Assembly: GCA_015680685.1 (NCBI GenBank)
Contig: MNCI01027496.1
Span: 951,468 to 1,015,467, forward strand
Direction: 5' to 3'
Origin: Gnetum montanum
Lineage: Eukaryota; Streptophyta; Gnetopsida; Gnetales; Gnetaceae
Length of the DNA stretch: 64,000 nt
Below, piece by piece: positions 25,274-36,739 of this stretch. Both the position numbers and the translations under genes were made by a program. The number at the start of each line of letters is the position of its first letter. The stretch's first letter is position 1. The notes under the pieces were generated by a model, which was not told the origin of the DNA, made no database searches, and saw nothing but the letters and a program-made list of their open reading frames with translations.

Positions 25274-25539
25274 CATAGACTAGGCAATTGAACAGAATAA
25301 GAACTCTCAAGAACTCACAGTACTTGGCAAAGTTGGCTGAAACTCTTAAAGATAAGTCATTTGTAGTTTACACACAATGCAATCATTTCATTCTTTACAA
25401 CCACACACCGCAACAGCACACACACATACTCACATTAACTACTGAGTCTATTTGGAGGTATCTGGGCCTTGTTATTGCCAAAAGACCAGCAAGCACCTAA
25501 ATCCTATTCGAGGACACTCGTTGGCGGTCACATCCCAAA

Positions 25540-26550
25540 TGGTCGCCAACAACTATCATTACCATTAATCAGTTGGTCATAGTACAGATAATTGTCGTGC
25601 TTTGTAGGACAACCTACAAAGAATGATAGAATGAGGCCAATTGGTGATCAACACGACAAGTCAATCCAACACAGACGATGCCCCCTATGTCATAAACTCC
25701 ATTAGCATAGTTGGCAAGCCCAAACCCATGCAACAACCTTTTGTGATCTATGTGCCTCCTAACAAGGAAAAGGTCCCTGAAACCTCCACAAGTAAGAGGC
25801 CTCCCTTTGTTATTAAAGTGCCACCTCGGGCACCCACAACACGCTTTGTGGTCAAGGATCCATAGCAATCAGCTGCTAAGATGTTAAACTGGCATGACGC
25901 AGCAACAACAACCGCTAAGTAACCTTTCATCATCAAGGTGCCACAACAAGTTAGTCATACAACAACTCCTAAACTATGCTTTGTCATAAGGATCCCACAA
26001 CATGATGGCCCCTCACCTACCTAAATCCCAACAATGGGTAATGTCTTAATCTCTCCTCCCTCAAGGGTCGACCCCACTAGCAACCCAGGTAGGCCCACCA
26101 AATGGCAACGCAAGAGGACAAATGAGCACCTCGCAACCCCCATGGCTGAAGCAAAGGCCACAACTAGTAAGCAATAACCAAACACTGGGGATCCTACCCC
26201 CAAGCAAGCCAAGCAAACCAAGCCCAAGTCCCCTACACAAGAGATCTGTCTCTCAAGCCACATGGAGGAAGCTAAGGCCAATACAATGACTAATGACAAG
26301 GACTTCGTAGCTACATTAACCTAGGTAAAAAAAATTCTCAAGCAAAAGAACACAATGTTGAGCTTGTACAACCTAGTCATGACCTCATCTACTCACTACC
26401 AAGGATTGGCCTAGATCTTGGCCTCCATTCTTATTACAGAGGACATCCCTACAAATGAGACATCCATCCATGCAACAATGTTGCCTCCTACACCATAAGA
26501 ATCAAGTTCAACATCTCTAGTGTTCCACGACAATGCAGTCAAAGTCAACC
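25540..26550 (+). pseudogene. Post-gag linker of element D
   Basis: It begins with a zinc-knuckle remnant, YHYH.SVGHSTDNCRAL, where the first Cys reads Tyr (G-to-A), at 25555-25610. A Pro-rich stretch follows with repeated PFVIKVPP, PFVIYVPP and FVIRIPQ phrases (25730-26010), then a Lys/Ala-rich part. Such linkers join gag to protease in Tat-like polyproteins. No enzyme motif is visible. Confidence 0.55.
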
Positions 26551-26554
26551 CCGA

Positions 26555-27034
26555 ATGAGGGGAGGTTACTACAGCACCATCCACAGAGTGCATGTCAATG
26601 ATGGTGCAGCAACAAACGTAGTGTTGTACTCCATCATCAACAAGCTAGGCCTAGCAGATGAAATCAAGCCAACCAAAACCATGTGTCTAAAATCCTTCAA
26701 TGGATCATGTGTCACAATCAGGGGTACAATCAACTTAGCCTTTGTGGTAAGAGAGCAATTCCCCACTAGTGCATATTTCACTGTCATAGAGAAGATGCCA
26801 GGTTTCAACATGATTCTAGGTAGGCCTTGGCTAGCCCAACTAAGGGCCATCTCCCCTCCCATCCACCAAGAAATCCACCTTCCATACAAAGGTGGTCAAG
26901 TTATCATCCATGGTGATAATGCCTCCTCTTTAACTATCCACGACATATACATGGTGCAAGTTTTAGAAGAAGAGTTTCTTGGTGGTACACCTATGACAAC
27001 CAACGTAGCACCTAAGGCTAACACACTTGAATGA
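26555..27034 (+). pseudogene. Retropepsin-like domain of element D
   Basis: A 159-codon open frame encodes VHVNDGAATNVVLYSIINKLG, with the likely catalytic Asp at 26600-26602 (DGA). Then come CLKSFNGSCVTIRGTINLAF and MILGRPWLAQLRAI at about 26812-26853, the conserved ILGRPWL strand. The spacing fits the aspartic protease of Tat/Ogre-type polyproteins. It is the longest uninterrupted coding stretch in D. No RT follows it downstream, which makes D gag-protease only. Confidence 0.7.
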
Positions 27035-27244
27035 GTGGTTGAAGCCAATAGCTTCCTAGAGGACCCTAAGCCTTGCACACCCCCTAATCTACACCTAATT
27101 AGGAGGCAACTACATGACCAAGACTTTCCCTTGGTCAAAAATGTGCTAGATGCTTACATACCCTTTGCCTCCACTTACCATGCATTTTTGACTTTCATTT
27201 ACATCGCACTAGCCTACATGTTTACATTTTGCTCACTCACTTAG

Positions 27245-28962
27245 ATCACAAATTTTGCTTTGTTTACACATTTCTACTTTATTTACACATGCGTCAACTT
27301 AGTTTACACATTGGATTTGAAAAACATTAAAAAAAAACATAAAACTACAAAAAAACACATGACCTGAAAAGGCCTTAAACTAGCCCATGGCCCGAAATGG
27401 CCTAAAACTATCACTTTTTACATTGATTTTCTTTCATTGGTACATTTTAACTCCATTTATGATAGGTGTTGCTTGATGTTATTTTCTTTCTAGTTGATTT
27501 TTGTAGGATCTTGCAGGCACACAGCATGACTATGCATGCAACATCACACCTTACACAAGCAAGATAAGAACCAGTCCACTATGACTATAAACTAGCATAG
27601 ACAGTCTGCTATGACTATAAACTGGCACAAATCATCCTTGGGTCATGACGTTAAATTGGCACAACAGCTTGTTCTTTGGTCATGACGTTAAACTGGCACA
27701 ACATCCACTGTCCGCTACAACATTAAACTAGCATTTAGTAGTCTACTAGGACTATAAACTAGCACATCACAGTCTGCCAGGACCTTAAACTAGGTTCACG
27801 ATCTGCCAGGACTTTAAACTAGCATGTTGCTGATCTAATTTGAGCAATTGCCATTGGTGAAACCCTTGGGTCACTTGCAGCATTATCGTCTCTCATCATT
27901 CTGCTAATTTTTTGGAGAATCGGCTATTAGTGCGACCTTTAGAGGACTCACAGCATCATCGCCTTGGCACCTTCATAGGCTTCCTGAGCACTTGCAACTG
28001 GCATAGCATTTGACACATTTACAGCATCTTCACATCTAGCACCTACAGCATCTTCACATCTGACATTTGCACTTGCATTTCACGTTTTGTGGTTTTCTTG
28101 TCTTCTGTGAGTTGTGTTTTTAGGATGAAGCCTTAGAGATAGTCATGCAAAGATGCATCTCATCGCAGTAGCAAGTCACCACATTAGTCTGATGTGCATG
28201 ATTGGACTAGTTAAGCCATTCAAGAGTGCACATCCCCCTCATCCCTATTACAGCCTATGCACATCCACTCCTTCATCCCTATATCCTTTCATCCTCCACA
28301 TACTCATGATTTCACATCCCTCAGATGCATACACACTGTGATGCATATGGCATTCTCTTCACATTAACTATAGAACCCATGGTTGATGTAACATAACTTG
28401 TCTTATGGGAAGCCTCTGTTACATGGTCAAAGCCTTGGTGGATGTAACACGAATCATCCCTGGGAAACAAAGCCCATCTTCTCGATGGCCAACTCGTAGC
28501 TAACGTTTAGTAGTAAGCCGAACCCAAAGAAGGTTTGCCTCACAACATAAAAAAAAGAATTGGGAAAAGCACATCCCCAAGCAAATTGACAATGTTTTAG
28601 CTTCATAATTGGCCTAGCCTTAAATTGAATTTGATGCTCTCATAAATACTCCACAAGAGGTCAATGTTTCAGGGGTGAACCACATCATGCCATGGTCACT
28701 GTCAACCATGTTGAATTTACATCTTACATCATGATCCACTATTTGCATTTCATTTCCACCATTTAAATTTCATCTCCCTATCATTTCCTATACCCCTTGT
28801 CCCCTAGCATAATCTTATTCCCATAACACTCTTGAGCATGGTAAAATGACATTTGATCTTGTGTTGACGAGTGACGTTGGTGACATGTCTACTGTGGTGT
28901 TTTGTAATTCTTTGTCGATGTCTCTTGAGCCACTTCTCCAGACGTCAACAAAGAGGGGCCAT
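27245..28962 (+). other. Non-coding 3' region of element D
   Basis: No RT or integrase motifs in any frame. It contains TTTACACATTT-type short repeats (27245-27320), the GACGTTAAACTGGCA array (27573-27840), two TGATGTAACA-containing phrases (28383-28450), and the purine tract AAAGAGGGG (28950-28958) just before the right LTR, a likely PPT. Confidence 0.6.
27573..27840. repeat. GACGTTAAACTGGCA-type tandem array
   Basis: About eight diverged units of 30-40 bp built on CTATGACTATAAACTAGCA or TCATGACGTTAAACTGGCACAACA. The same word occurs in gag of the same element (21195-21260) and at 25870. Confidence 0.75.
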
Positions 28963-30326
28963 TGAAACACTATAAAATTTTGAGTATTGGCATCACGACT
29001 GCAAATTTGGCTGAAGGTCAAAATGGTGGCACTTTGCCTAAATTTTTTTTTCAAAGTGTTGGGTGTAGTCAGCTCCAATTGCCAAATTTGCAAAATTTTT
29101 TCTAAGTGTCAACAGGGATGGCACTTTTTTGCAGATGTCATGTTGTGTAGCGTAGCACAGTGTAGCACCATGTCACACTGTGTAGCGTAGCACCATGTCA
29201 TGCTGTGTAGCATAGCACCATGTCATGCTGTGCAACATAGCACAGTAGCGAGCATAATGTAGCACAATTTTCAAGCTATACAGCGTAGCACAGCGTAGCC
29301 AGCTTGACACTACAAGCATCCCATGTCCCGCACGTAACATAGGATGAGCATAGCAAATAGCGTGGTCCCACCCACTACACCACCACATGGCACCTTATCC
29401 ACATTTTGGGCTAACCCTAGCCCTATAAATACCCTAGGAACCCAAGAGTTGCATTCCAAGACCATTGGCATTCCACAAGGGTTGGCATTCCTTAACTATT
29501 GTCATTCCCCAGCAGTTAGCATTCCTTGACTATTGGCATTCCCTAACAATTAGCATTCCTTGACTATTGGCATTCCCCAACAATTAACATTCCTTGACTA
29601 TTGGCATTCCCCAGTAGTTAGCATTTCTTGACTGTTGACATTTCCAAGTGGTTGGATGTGCGCATTTTTTAATCATTTGGAATTTGGTATTTTGGCATCT
29701 TGGCACTGAGCTCCATGGGCAAACGAGACCCATAGCACACCACATTAGCATAGAGCCAAAATTGCACATCACGGCCCACTGCAGCCCCATTGCAGCCCTG
29801 CAGAACATTGCATAGTACATCAGGATGGCCAACCTGGCAAGCACGGTTCATCACGACGAGCGCCAGACTTCACGACCCAACACCCCCAAGGCTATGACTA
29901 TGCTCCCACTATGCCTATGGTACACTGTGTATACCTTTGTGAATTAGCCATGCTTCCTCTTTTGGGATGGTGCACTACTATTCTTAAATTCTATTGCATT
30001 TCTCAAGCATTTCTCTCTAGCATTTAGTGTAATGCTTGTACTTTCTTACTAATTCATACATATTTTCACATTTGTGTCATTGTTCTTAGGCCGAGACATC
30101 CTGCTACGCTCTAGATAAGTCAGACCCGATGCCCGCGTGTAATGTAGTATAAACTCTTTTCACACATGATCATTTTAACACCACGTAAGTCCCTATTTGA
30201 TTAACAAGACCGTTTAAGGCACCCCATTTTTATTTTCTCCAACAGGGCATTCGCACAGATTTAGGGTTAGGATGTGCACCTAATAATCTTTTGGTGTTCC
30301 AGCCATTGATGTTTTCGAACACTACA
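28963..30326 (+). repeat. 3' LTR of element D
   Basis: 1364 bp. It starts TGAAACACTATAAAATTTTG and ends TTCGAACACTACA, with the TATAAATA box at 29424-29431 and the shorter GGCATTCC array at 29446-29655. Confidence 0.85.
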
Positions 30327-30331
30327 GTCCT

Positions 30332-30650
30332 CTCTTTGAATGAAGTGCACAAGGCATTTAATAAGCAACATCATGACCTCAAAATATGGAAAGTGAAATT
30401 TCAACTAGGAGATAAGGTTCTCTATTAGAGTCCCACACATGTACCCAAGAAGAAAAAGCTCCAAATGTTGCGGAAGGAACCTTATCTAGTTGATCAAATC
30501 TTTCCATCTAGAACCATGTTAATCTACAAACCTAAGAATCCAAATAAAAGGCAGTTGGTCAATATCCAATAAGTAAAGCTTTTCCGTGAGCCCAAGCAAG
30601 CTAGTGCAAAAAATACCTTGGTAGATGAACAACCACATTCAATTTTTTAG
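30332..30650 (+). pseudogene. Integrase C-terminal part of element C
   Basis: It resumes the integrase frame after the GTCCT duplication of D. LNEVHKAFNKQHHDLKIWKV is followed by FQLGDKVLY, the conserved strand of the Ty3/gypsy integrase C-terminal domain, then KKKKLQML and EPYLVDQIFPS. One stop (TAG, probably from CAG or TGG) follows VLY. It ends just before the GTGGGGGAGATGG motif at 30674. Confidence 0.8.
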
Positions 30651-30669
30651 ATCTTCTCCTTCCAACTTA

Positions 30670-32200
30670 GTTGTGGGGGAGATGGTCATCTATGCTAACC
30701 ACACATATGGCTTCTCAATTTTTCAACTTGTTGTTTTACACTTTGTTGATTTTTATCCATTTTCTTGATTTTTATTTTACAACATCATTAGTATGTTTTT
30801 ATCTTTCTTGAATATTTCATACTTATATATATATTATTTTATTTTTTTATGTGAATTTTTACTATTTTTGCTAATAAAAGTGCTTTATTACGGTAGCACA
30901 TAATGCCACTATTGTTGTTTGCCAATGATGGTTTGTGCTTAATGTTGTGATTGTCATGACTGATTTCTATTTTTTAATTTCTATATCAATGACTTAGTCA
31001 TGGTTTCTTTTTCATGAAATAGGCAGTGAGTCCACAACATCCACCCATCCACAAACTCTATAGTTTTCTTGTTTTGGAAGTTTGAGGTCCCTTTCATTAA
31101 ATCAACTTTTAATAAATTTGTGACCTTGGTAGTTTCCAGAATTAGGGAGGATTCAAAGGTTTGAACAGGATGTGACTTCAAGGGAACTCAATACTCTTCA
31201 TGCTCGTCTACTTACTTGGGTGCTTGAGTGTTTTTCATTAACTTCTTATCGTTCCATGTTCCACTAATAAGAAGTCAAATAAAGTATTTGCATGATGTGG
31301 TTTCCATCCAAAAATAAAAAAACAAACAAAAAGATAAAAAATAAACAAACAAAAGAAACATGATAGGAACTCAAAGCACATCCCTTAAACAAAATAAACA
31401 AGCTACACACACTAGTTATGAGACTTGAAAGACATGTTACCCATGCCTAAAGGTCCTCTCTAACTAAGGCCCTATCTCACTTCCTACTTCTCCTTTCTTC
31501 TCTTTATGGAATGATGATTGTTTTGTGGGAGCACTCTTGTGCCTTAAGGGGATGGATAGGTCTTGGAGTGGCCATGTGAACTCACTAAAAGAGGTTGGTT
31601 TTGGTCTAGACTAAGGATGGATCTTCTTGGAGCATTTCTAAACATGAACTTCACAAGGGACTTCTTATGACCTTAGTTTGGAATTCCATTCCACCTTCTC
31701 CATCATCCATCTATGCTGATCATAACTCACCTTGCTGTTGGTGTCCATGTTCTTGATTTTGTGTCTTGGTCTAATGTACTTGAATTCTTGGATAGATTCT
31801 TTCTAGTTGCTTCGTAACTTTTCATGACCATTAATCAATTGTGGGGCCCACGAACTCCTTAGTTAAGGTTATGCAAGGGCAAAAAGGACATGTGCCTACT
31901 ATGGGGAGGATCCACTTACATATCTCTTATTTTGAGTAGTTAAGTCCTTTATCTTAGATACTATTACAATCCCATCTTTTGCATATTCCATTATGTATCC
32001 GACTCAATGCTTCTTAAACTTTCATTAAATTCATTCTCCAAACCATTTTCTCAATTTTCTATATTTTTCAAGCTTCACCATCCTCTTCTACTATTCTCAT
32101 CATGTTTGTGGCTTTTTGGGCTTCTATTTGATCCTAATTTCACTCACAAACTCCTAGTATTTTGGAAGTTTGACCAAAGTTAACAAAAATTTGACAATGG
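30670..32200 (+). other. Post-pol spacer of element C
   Basis: Non-coding. It starts with the PPT-like AGTTGTGGGGGAGATGG (30671-30687). The part at 31380-31700 matches, in the same element orientation, the spacer of A, E and F (CATGCCTAAAGGTC, CTAACTAAGGCCC and GGAATTCCATTCCACC blocks). No ORF of note. Confidence 0.65.
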
Positions 32201-32207
32201 GCAATAG

Positions 32208-32302
32208 CCACATCGACTAGGCCTAGTTGACACAGCCAACCTTGTCAACTAGGCCCCATCAACTAGGCCTAGTTGATGCATGCCAAAAATTTTATAAATA
32301 CC
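32208..32302 (+). promoter_or_regulatory. Internal LTR-U3-like array with TATA-like box in element C
   Basis: Four CAACTAGGCC/CGACTAGGCC words lie within 32211-32275. They include a perfect 22-bp palindrome at 32257-32278, centred on AGGCCT. They are followed by TTTATAAATACC at 32291-32302. The same CGACTAGGCCC words sit upstream of TATAAATA in both LTRs of C (12075-12157 and 35762-35847). A good splice-donor-like AAAGGTAAGC lies at 32427-32436. The place suggests a separate promoter for the third ORF at 32740; this is an inference. Confidence 0.5.
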
Positions 32303-32739
32303 ATTGAGAACTTTGACATTTTTACCATTTTCTTTATAACACGAGGGGTGTTTTTGCCATTTTTCAAAGCCCATAACTCTTCAACCATTTGTCCAAATCA
32401 CTTTGTTCTTTGATCCTATAGCTATCAAAGGTAAGCTCTTAATCATGGAGGTTGCAAACCTTAAGGTTTTTAATGAAATTTTTTGAAAATTTTTCTAACT
32501 CCCCCAAAGGGTTAATGAATACAATGATATGAAACCATCAATTTTTGAGAGTTAACCCTTCCAACACCCTCTAAAATGACTTATTAACATTAAAACACAT
32601 ATAAAATAATGATTAAAATTGATTGAATTAGTCATAATCACAACTTAGCCAAGTGTAACTATCCTAAGAAGATAAGGTATCTCAATTGTTTCATGTTACA
32701 CAATAATTGCTAACCCATGGTCATGATGTGATTACAAAT

Positions 32740-35580
32740 GGCACCAAGACCAAAATGAATATAGGAGGGAGAACCATTGTAACCAAGGAAGAAATGGCTC
32801 AGAATTGGAAGGTGCCAACAAGAATAGGCCCAAGATTAGCCAGAAGAAACCAATGCAATGAGACCTCTTCGAGAGGAGCCTGAAGTGGAATTTGTTTAAT
32901 AGATTCCTAAAGAAGAAGTTGCAATAGAAAAATTGTAGCATGGGGAAGCACTAAGATCCATACCAAGGCTTGAAGTCACACTAACACAAGCTTGCCTTAA
33001 CACCATCAAGCTGTGTGATATCCAATGCTTAGTTCTTCAAGAACTGAACTTCAAGTCATTTCTAGAGCATGCTCCAGCAGAAGTAAAAACACAATTGCAA
33101 ACCTCTCCCATGTGGCCAATCATCACTTCTAGCAGGAAGTGGTACATGAAAGAGACATATTTCTTCTATGATAATAGAAGGGCAAGCTCCATAGTGAAGA
33201 TCAAAGACATTCAGGTGTCCTACTCAACTAAAGTTATTGCACAAGTTCTTGAGTCACCTGATTCTGGGACACATTTGCCAAAGCTGTCTATACAAGCTAA
33301 ACTTGAGGCCAAAAATAAGTGGACCTAGCAATGTTATAGGGTTGACCATAAGGAATTTGATGTGCTCACATTGGCAAAATGATTATGCTTCAAGATAGTG
33401 GCCTATCACCTCAATCCGATGGTTAGACCACCAACGTGACTACTTTTTTCGCCCAAGCATGTGTCATCCTAAGTGGAAGATTTCTTGTGAACCTTCCATA
33501 ATTAATCTATTTAGAGATTGAAAAGTGCTTTAAAGAAAATGAACGTGAAAGGAAAAACCTACCTTTTCCATGCCTCATTAGGAAACTTTGCAAAGGGGCA
33601 GGGATTGTCTATTATGCAAATGACATGTTCAAGCATGCTTCTATAATCTTCTAGTCTAAAATGATGAAGGACAAGACATTTGCTATATTCAAAGAAGGGA
33701 AGTAGAAGCCGCCACCTCCACCACCTACTCAAGAAATAATGTCAAAGGCCCACATAGCCATTCAGCACTTGTATGAAATCCAAGAAAAAATATTGCATGA
33801 GTAGGAGCAACATGTAGGAATGAATGGCAGAGACCCATTTGTAAATCAACCTACAATGAGTCACCTTAATGAGGTGGCTTGAACAATTAGCCAAATGGAA
33901 AGAGGTGGACCAATATTCTTTGTCCAATGAACATAGTTTTCCACAAGATTGGATTCCAATGCCCAAGAGGCGATGGTATCTCTATCTCAACACCATTTAT
34001 TCCTAGAAATATCTAGGAATGCCACCTCCTTTTCAGTGCATTTGGAAGAAGGCAAGGGGGCAACTGTATTGGTGATGCAACACCAAGAATAGAAGACTGT
34101 TGCTAAAGTAGTTGCTGACCAAATCGCTGAAGCGCTTAATGCACCTACAACATCTATACCAAACATATCTACACTTCAAGATGTGCATACATCCGTAGGC
34201 ATAATTAGTGGAAAATTAAGTGTAGCCTAGCAAGAAGAGCTACTAGGCCAACTGGTGGGGACCAGGCAACTAATTCCAAATATCTTCAATTTTTCAACTA
34301 ACATTACTACAACCCAGTTGGAGCTACTGGAAGCAAAGGGCAAGTGCATCATCCTAGAAAGGTAACTTGAAATGGCTTAAGCACAAAACCAATGCTTGGC
34401 CACAAAATTTGCTAAACTGCATGCTCAAATTGCTAATCCCACACTCCTCAGCCTAACAATAACCAGAGATGAAGCTTTTTAACAGCTTTAAGAATGATTA
34501 AAATAAGCTAAGGAGGAAATAATAACAACCATCTTCAACCAGTCCATAGTAGAAGTAAAAACCTACTCAGTTTAGAAGGACTTGGTTCAGGTGCATCAAG
34601 AAAATAAATCTTTGATCGTAGAAAATCATCACATATGAAATGTTGATGCATAAAAAAAATAGATGCAGAAATTCATTCATCAATAGTAGAAGCAACTTGC
34701 CAAGGTAAACACAAAATTAAGGAAATTGGCCATGGAGAATCATAATCTATGGAGGAAGTTTCAGCCTTACGCTAGAAATCTACCATTATGATTACCACCT
34801 AGAAAAATGAGGCTCTCAAATTTAAAAAAGTCAAGAATCATTATAGAGATCAGGTTGGCTTGCAAAAGGAAGTAAATGAGAAGCATATTCAAATGGCTAC
34901 GGAAAAAGTAAACAAGGTCCTCCAACAACTCTAGTAAGGAAGAGAGGTGTGGTAGGCCATCATTGATAGAACAGATGCCTATAATAAAGCAGAGATTCAC
35001 CTAAAGGAGTTTCAAATTAAAGAAATGATAGAGTATATGGAATTGGCTAATCCCTGCTATGCAAACCTAGCAATGCTAATTGCCATATGGCCGTAGTCAA
35101 AACTCAAAAAGTAGGCAGCTAGCTTGTACTTGCTATACAAGGTAGAGTTCAAGGACCATAAGGACACCAAGCAAAAGCTTGAGATGGAAATGTTAACCTC
35201 AAGGTTCTCAGGGCACAGTTCATGAATCAATGATCAACTACTAAGAACTTGTCCAAGAGAATGAATGATTACTAAGAGCTGAAAGATATAATCAAAGCAT
35301 TCGACATCAAGTGAAAAAAATTCGTTACCTGGCTCATCAATGCCAAGGAGCTATTCCCAACAATTTCCTATCCTTGGGATGTGCCCATTCCATCCCACAT
35401 TGGAGAAGCTGCATGAACCGTGCATGATCCCAGGAGTAAGGAGGAGAAAATGAAAGCATTGCTGGATGTTTTTTGCCTCCCATCAAAAGTTGTAGCAGTA
35501 GAAAGATAGTCATAGCTGCCTTAGCCACCACACATGCCTAAAGCTAGAGAAGGTCCTTCAGGGCCTTATGAACCTCCACT
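32740..35580 (+). pseudogene. Third ORF of element C (plant transposon domain plus coiled coil)
   Basis: The N-terminal half (32960-33610) encodes LNFKSFLEHAPAEVKTQL, FYDNRRASSIVKIKDIQVS and, after frame changes, LPFPCLIRKLCKGAGI. These blocks are typical of the 'putative plant transposon protein' domain found in Athila-type and other plant elements. The second half (34090-35220) is Lys/Glu/Gln-rich with heptad-like spacing (for example EALKFKKVKNHY and VNEKHIQMATEKVNKVLQQL), suggesting a long coiled coil. I see no signal peptide or clear membrane segment, so an envelope role is not supported. It lies after pol, in the position of the Athila env-like ORF. It is broken by many stops and several frameshifts. 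The start at 32740 is uncertain. Confidence 0.6.
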
Positions 35581-35735
35581 GTCGAGGACTATCTAATCCT
35601 CTCTACCGCCTTCATGCCATCAAAGGAACACTCAGGCACTCAGTTTTATCAAGTTTGTTTATTTTATTAAGGGTCATTCAATAATCCCATACCTTTCCAA
35701 TTTTGTAAAGGAACTCAAGGATGAGTTTTCATTCA

Positions 35736-35747
35736 ATTGTGGGGGTA
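35736..35747 (+). promoter_or_regulatory. Polypurine tract of element C
   Basis: ATTGTGGGGGTA lies directly before the 3' LTR. The preceding 65 bases match the same place in F (49174-49240, minus strand). Confidence 0.7.
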
Positions 35748-36617
35748 TGATAAGTCACAATTGGCTACATCAACGAGGCCCCATCAACACATCGTTTTAT
35801 CATCGAATAGGCCCCATCGGTGCAGGGTTTGTTCTTGCCTATAAATACATGCTCACCAACTGCATTTATGATAATAGATTGATAGCAATAGTAAAGCTCT
35901 TGCAATTTTTCCATTCAAAGTTACAATATTTTTCGAGTGCCCACAGTAGGAGTCATTGAGTGTATCGATCTTTATTTGAGCATTGTTGTCCCTGAGCACA
36001 ACAGTATGTACAGCACTAAAGATGAGCTTCTTGATAAACCTTGCAACATTTTGCAAAGTTTAGCTATTTTATTCATGCATTTGATGTTTTCAATTATCTA
36101 TTTAATGTTTTCTACTAATTAAGTTAATAAAGTGAGATAAACTAAATAGATTACATACATAAGTACAACTACTTCAAGTGTAACACATATTCACTTGGTA
36201 ATCCCAGTAGTGTTATTGCTTAGTACACCCATTAGGGTAGCGCTTGGTAACCTAGCAGTGGATACATGGGTTCAAGACGTGTACAAAAAGTAGGACTAGA
36301 TGATTATGCTAGGATTAGTTAGAGATCAGTTAGTTAGCTAAATCAAATTAGTAATTAAATTACTTTTTCTCTCTCTTCAAGCTCTAAAGAACATAAAACA
36401 TAAAATGATAAAAATCATATGCCTCAATTACACTTAACCATACCTTTTTACTTCACAAGTGTAATTGGGAAGACAACGAACAACCTTCAGGTCAAGGTTC
36501 ACTTCCTAGAAGACTAGTGTACCGAAAACTATAGAGTCCACAAAATTCGACCGAATCATGTGTGAGCACTCTTTGATTCATATGGTTGGGCGTAGGTGTA
36601 CCCTTCATCGCTCATCA
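35748..36617 (+). repeat. 3' LTR of element C
   Basis: 870 bp. It starts TGATAAGTCACAA and ends CATCGCTCATCA. TATAAATA at 35840-35847, with CATCAACGAGGCCCC and CATCGAATAGGCCCC upstream. It differs from the 5' LTR at many sites. Confidence 0.9.
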
Positions 36618-36739
36618 ATAAGCATTAGAAATATGTTAGAATACAGTAGCATGTATTACTAACCATAATAGATTATAATATTAGGCCACATTATATTATA
36701 AAATACACCCTTATGGTTAAGTAATAAGCATATTAAAAA

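Larger units (their letters stand above)
22390..25510. mobile_element. Composite insertion inside element D
   Basis: The zinc-knuckle region of D breaks off near 22385 and resumes near 25540 (YHYH.SVGHSTDNCRAL), so about 3.1 kb in between is foreign. It holds AT-rich DNA, a GC-richer gene-like fragment (22985-23460), a second GC-richer patch (23640-23880), and a copia-type LTR with PBS (24125-25273). I could not find matching terminal repeats or a target duplication for the whole piece, so it may be one truncated element or two events. Confidence 0.5.
18834..30326 (+). mobile_element. Tat-like non-autonomous LTR retrotransposon D, nested in C
   Basis: LTRs at 18834-20250 and 28963-30326 flank it, starting TGAAA and ending ACTACA (ACTATA-like decay in the left copy). 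The target duplication GTCCT is perfect at 18829-18833 and 30327-30331. Joining the flanks restores the integrase reading of C. A purine tract AAAGAGGGG ends just before the right LTR. Inside are gag (20568-22390), a post-gag zinc-knuckle/linker region, and a retropepsin-like domain (26555-27034). No RT, RNase H or integrase is visible in the remaining 1.9 kb, so it probably depended on a partner. A composite insert occupies about 22390-25510. Confidence 0.85.
12057..36617 (+). mobile_element. Athila-like master-type LTR retrotransposon C, nested host of D
   Basis: Ends are TGATGAG...CTCATCA, and the target duplication ATAAG is perfect at 12052-12056 and 36618-36622. Order: LTR, PBS, gag, protease, RT, RNase H, integrase, spacer, third ORF, PPT, LTR. 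This is the Ty3/gypsy order plus an extra ORF in the position where Athila elements carry their env-like ORF. Element D (18834-30326) sits inside integrase; without D, C is about 13.1 kb. All ORFs carry point stops. The left and right LTRs differ at many positions, so the insertion is old. Confidence 0.9.

Noticed and set aside
26021-26299. Minus-strand hydrophobic frames around 26021-27138 as membrane protein genes
   Set aside because: They are shadows of the plus-strand linker and protease of D; the hydrophobic look comes from reading Pro/Lys-rich codons backwards.
32740-35580. Retroviral-type envelope gene
   Set aside because: The position fits, but I see no signal peptide, fusion segment or membrane anchor, and a plant-transposon domain plus coiled coil explains the sequence better.
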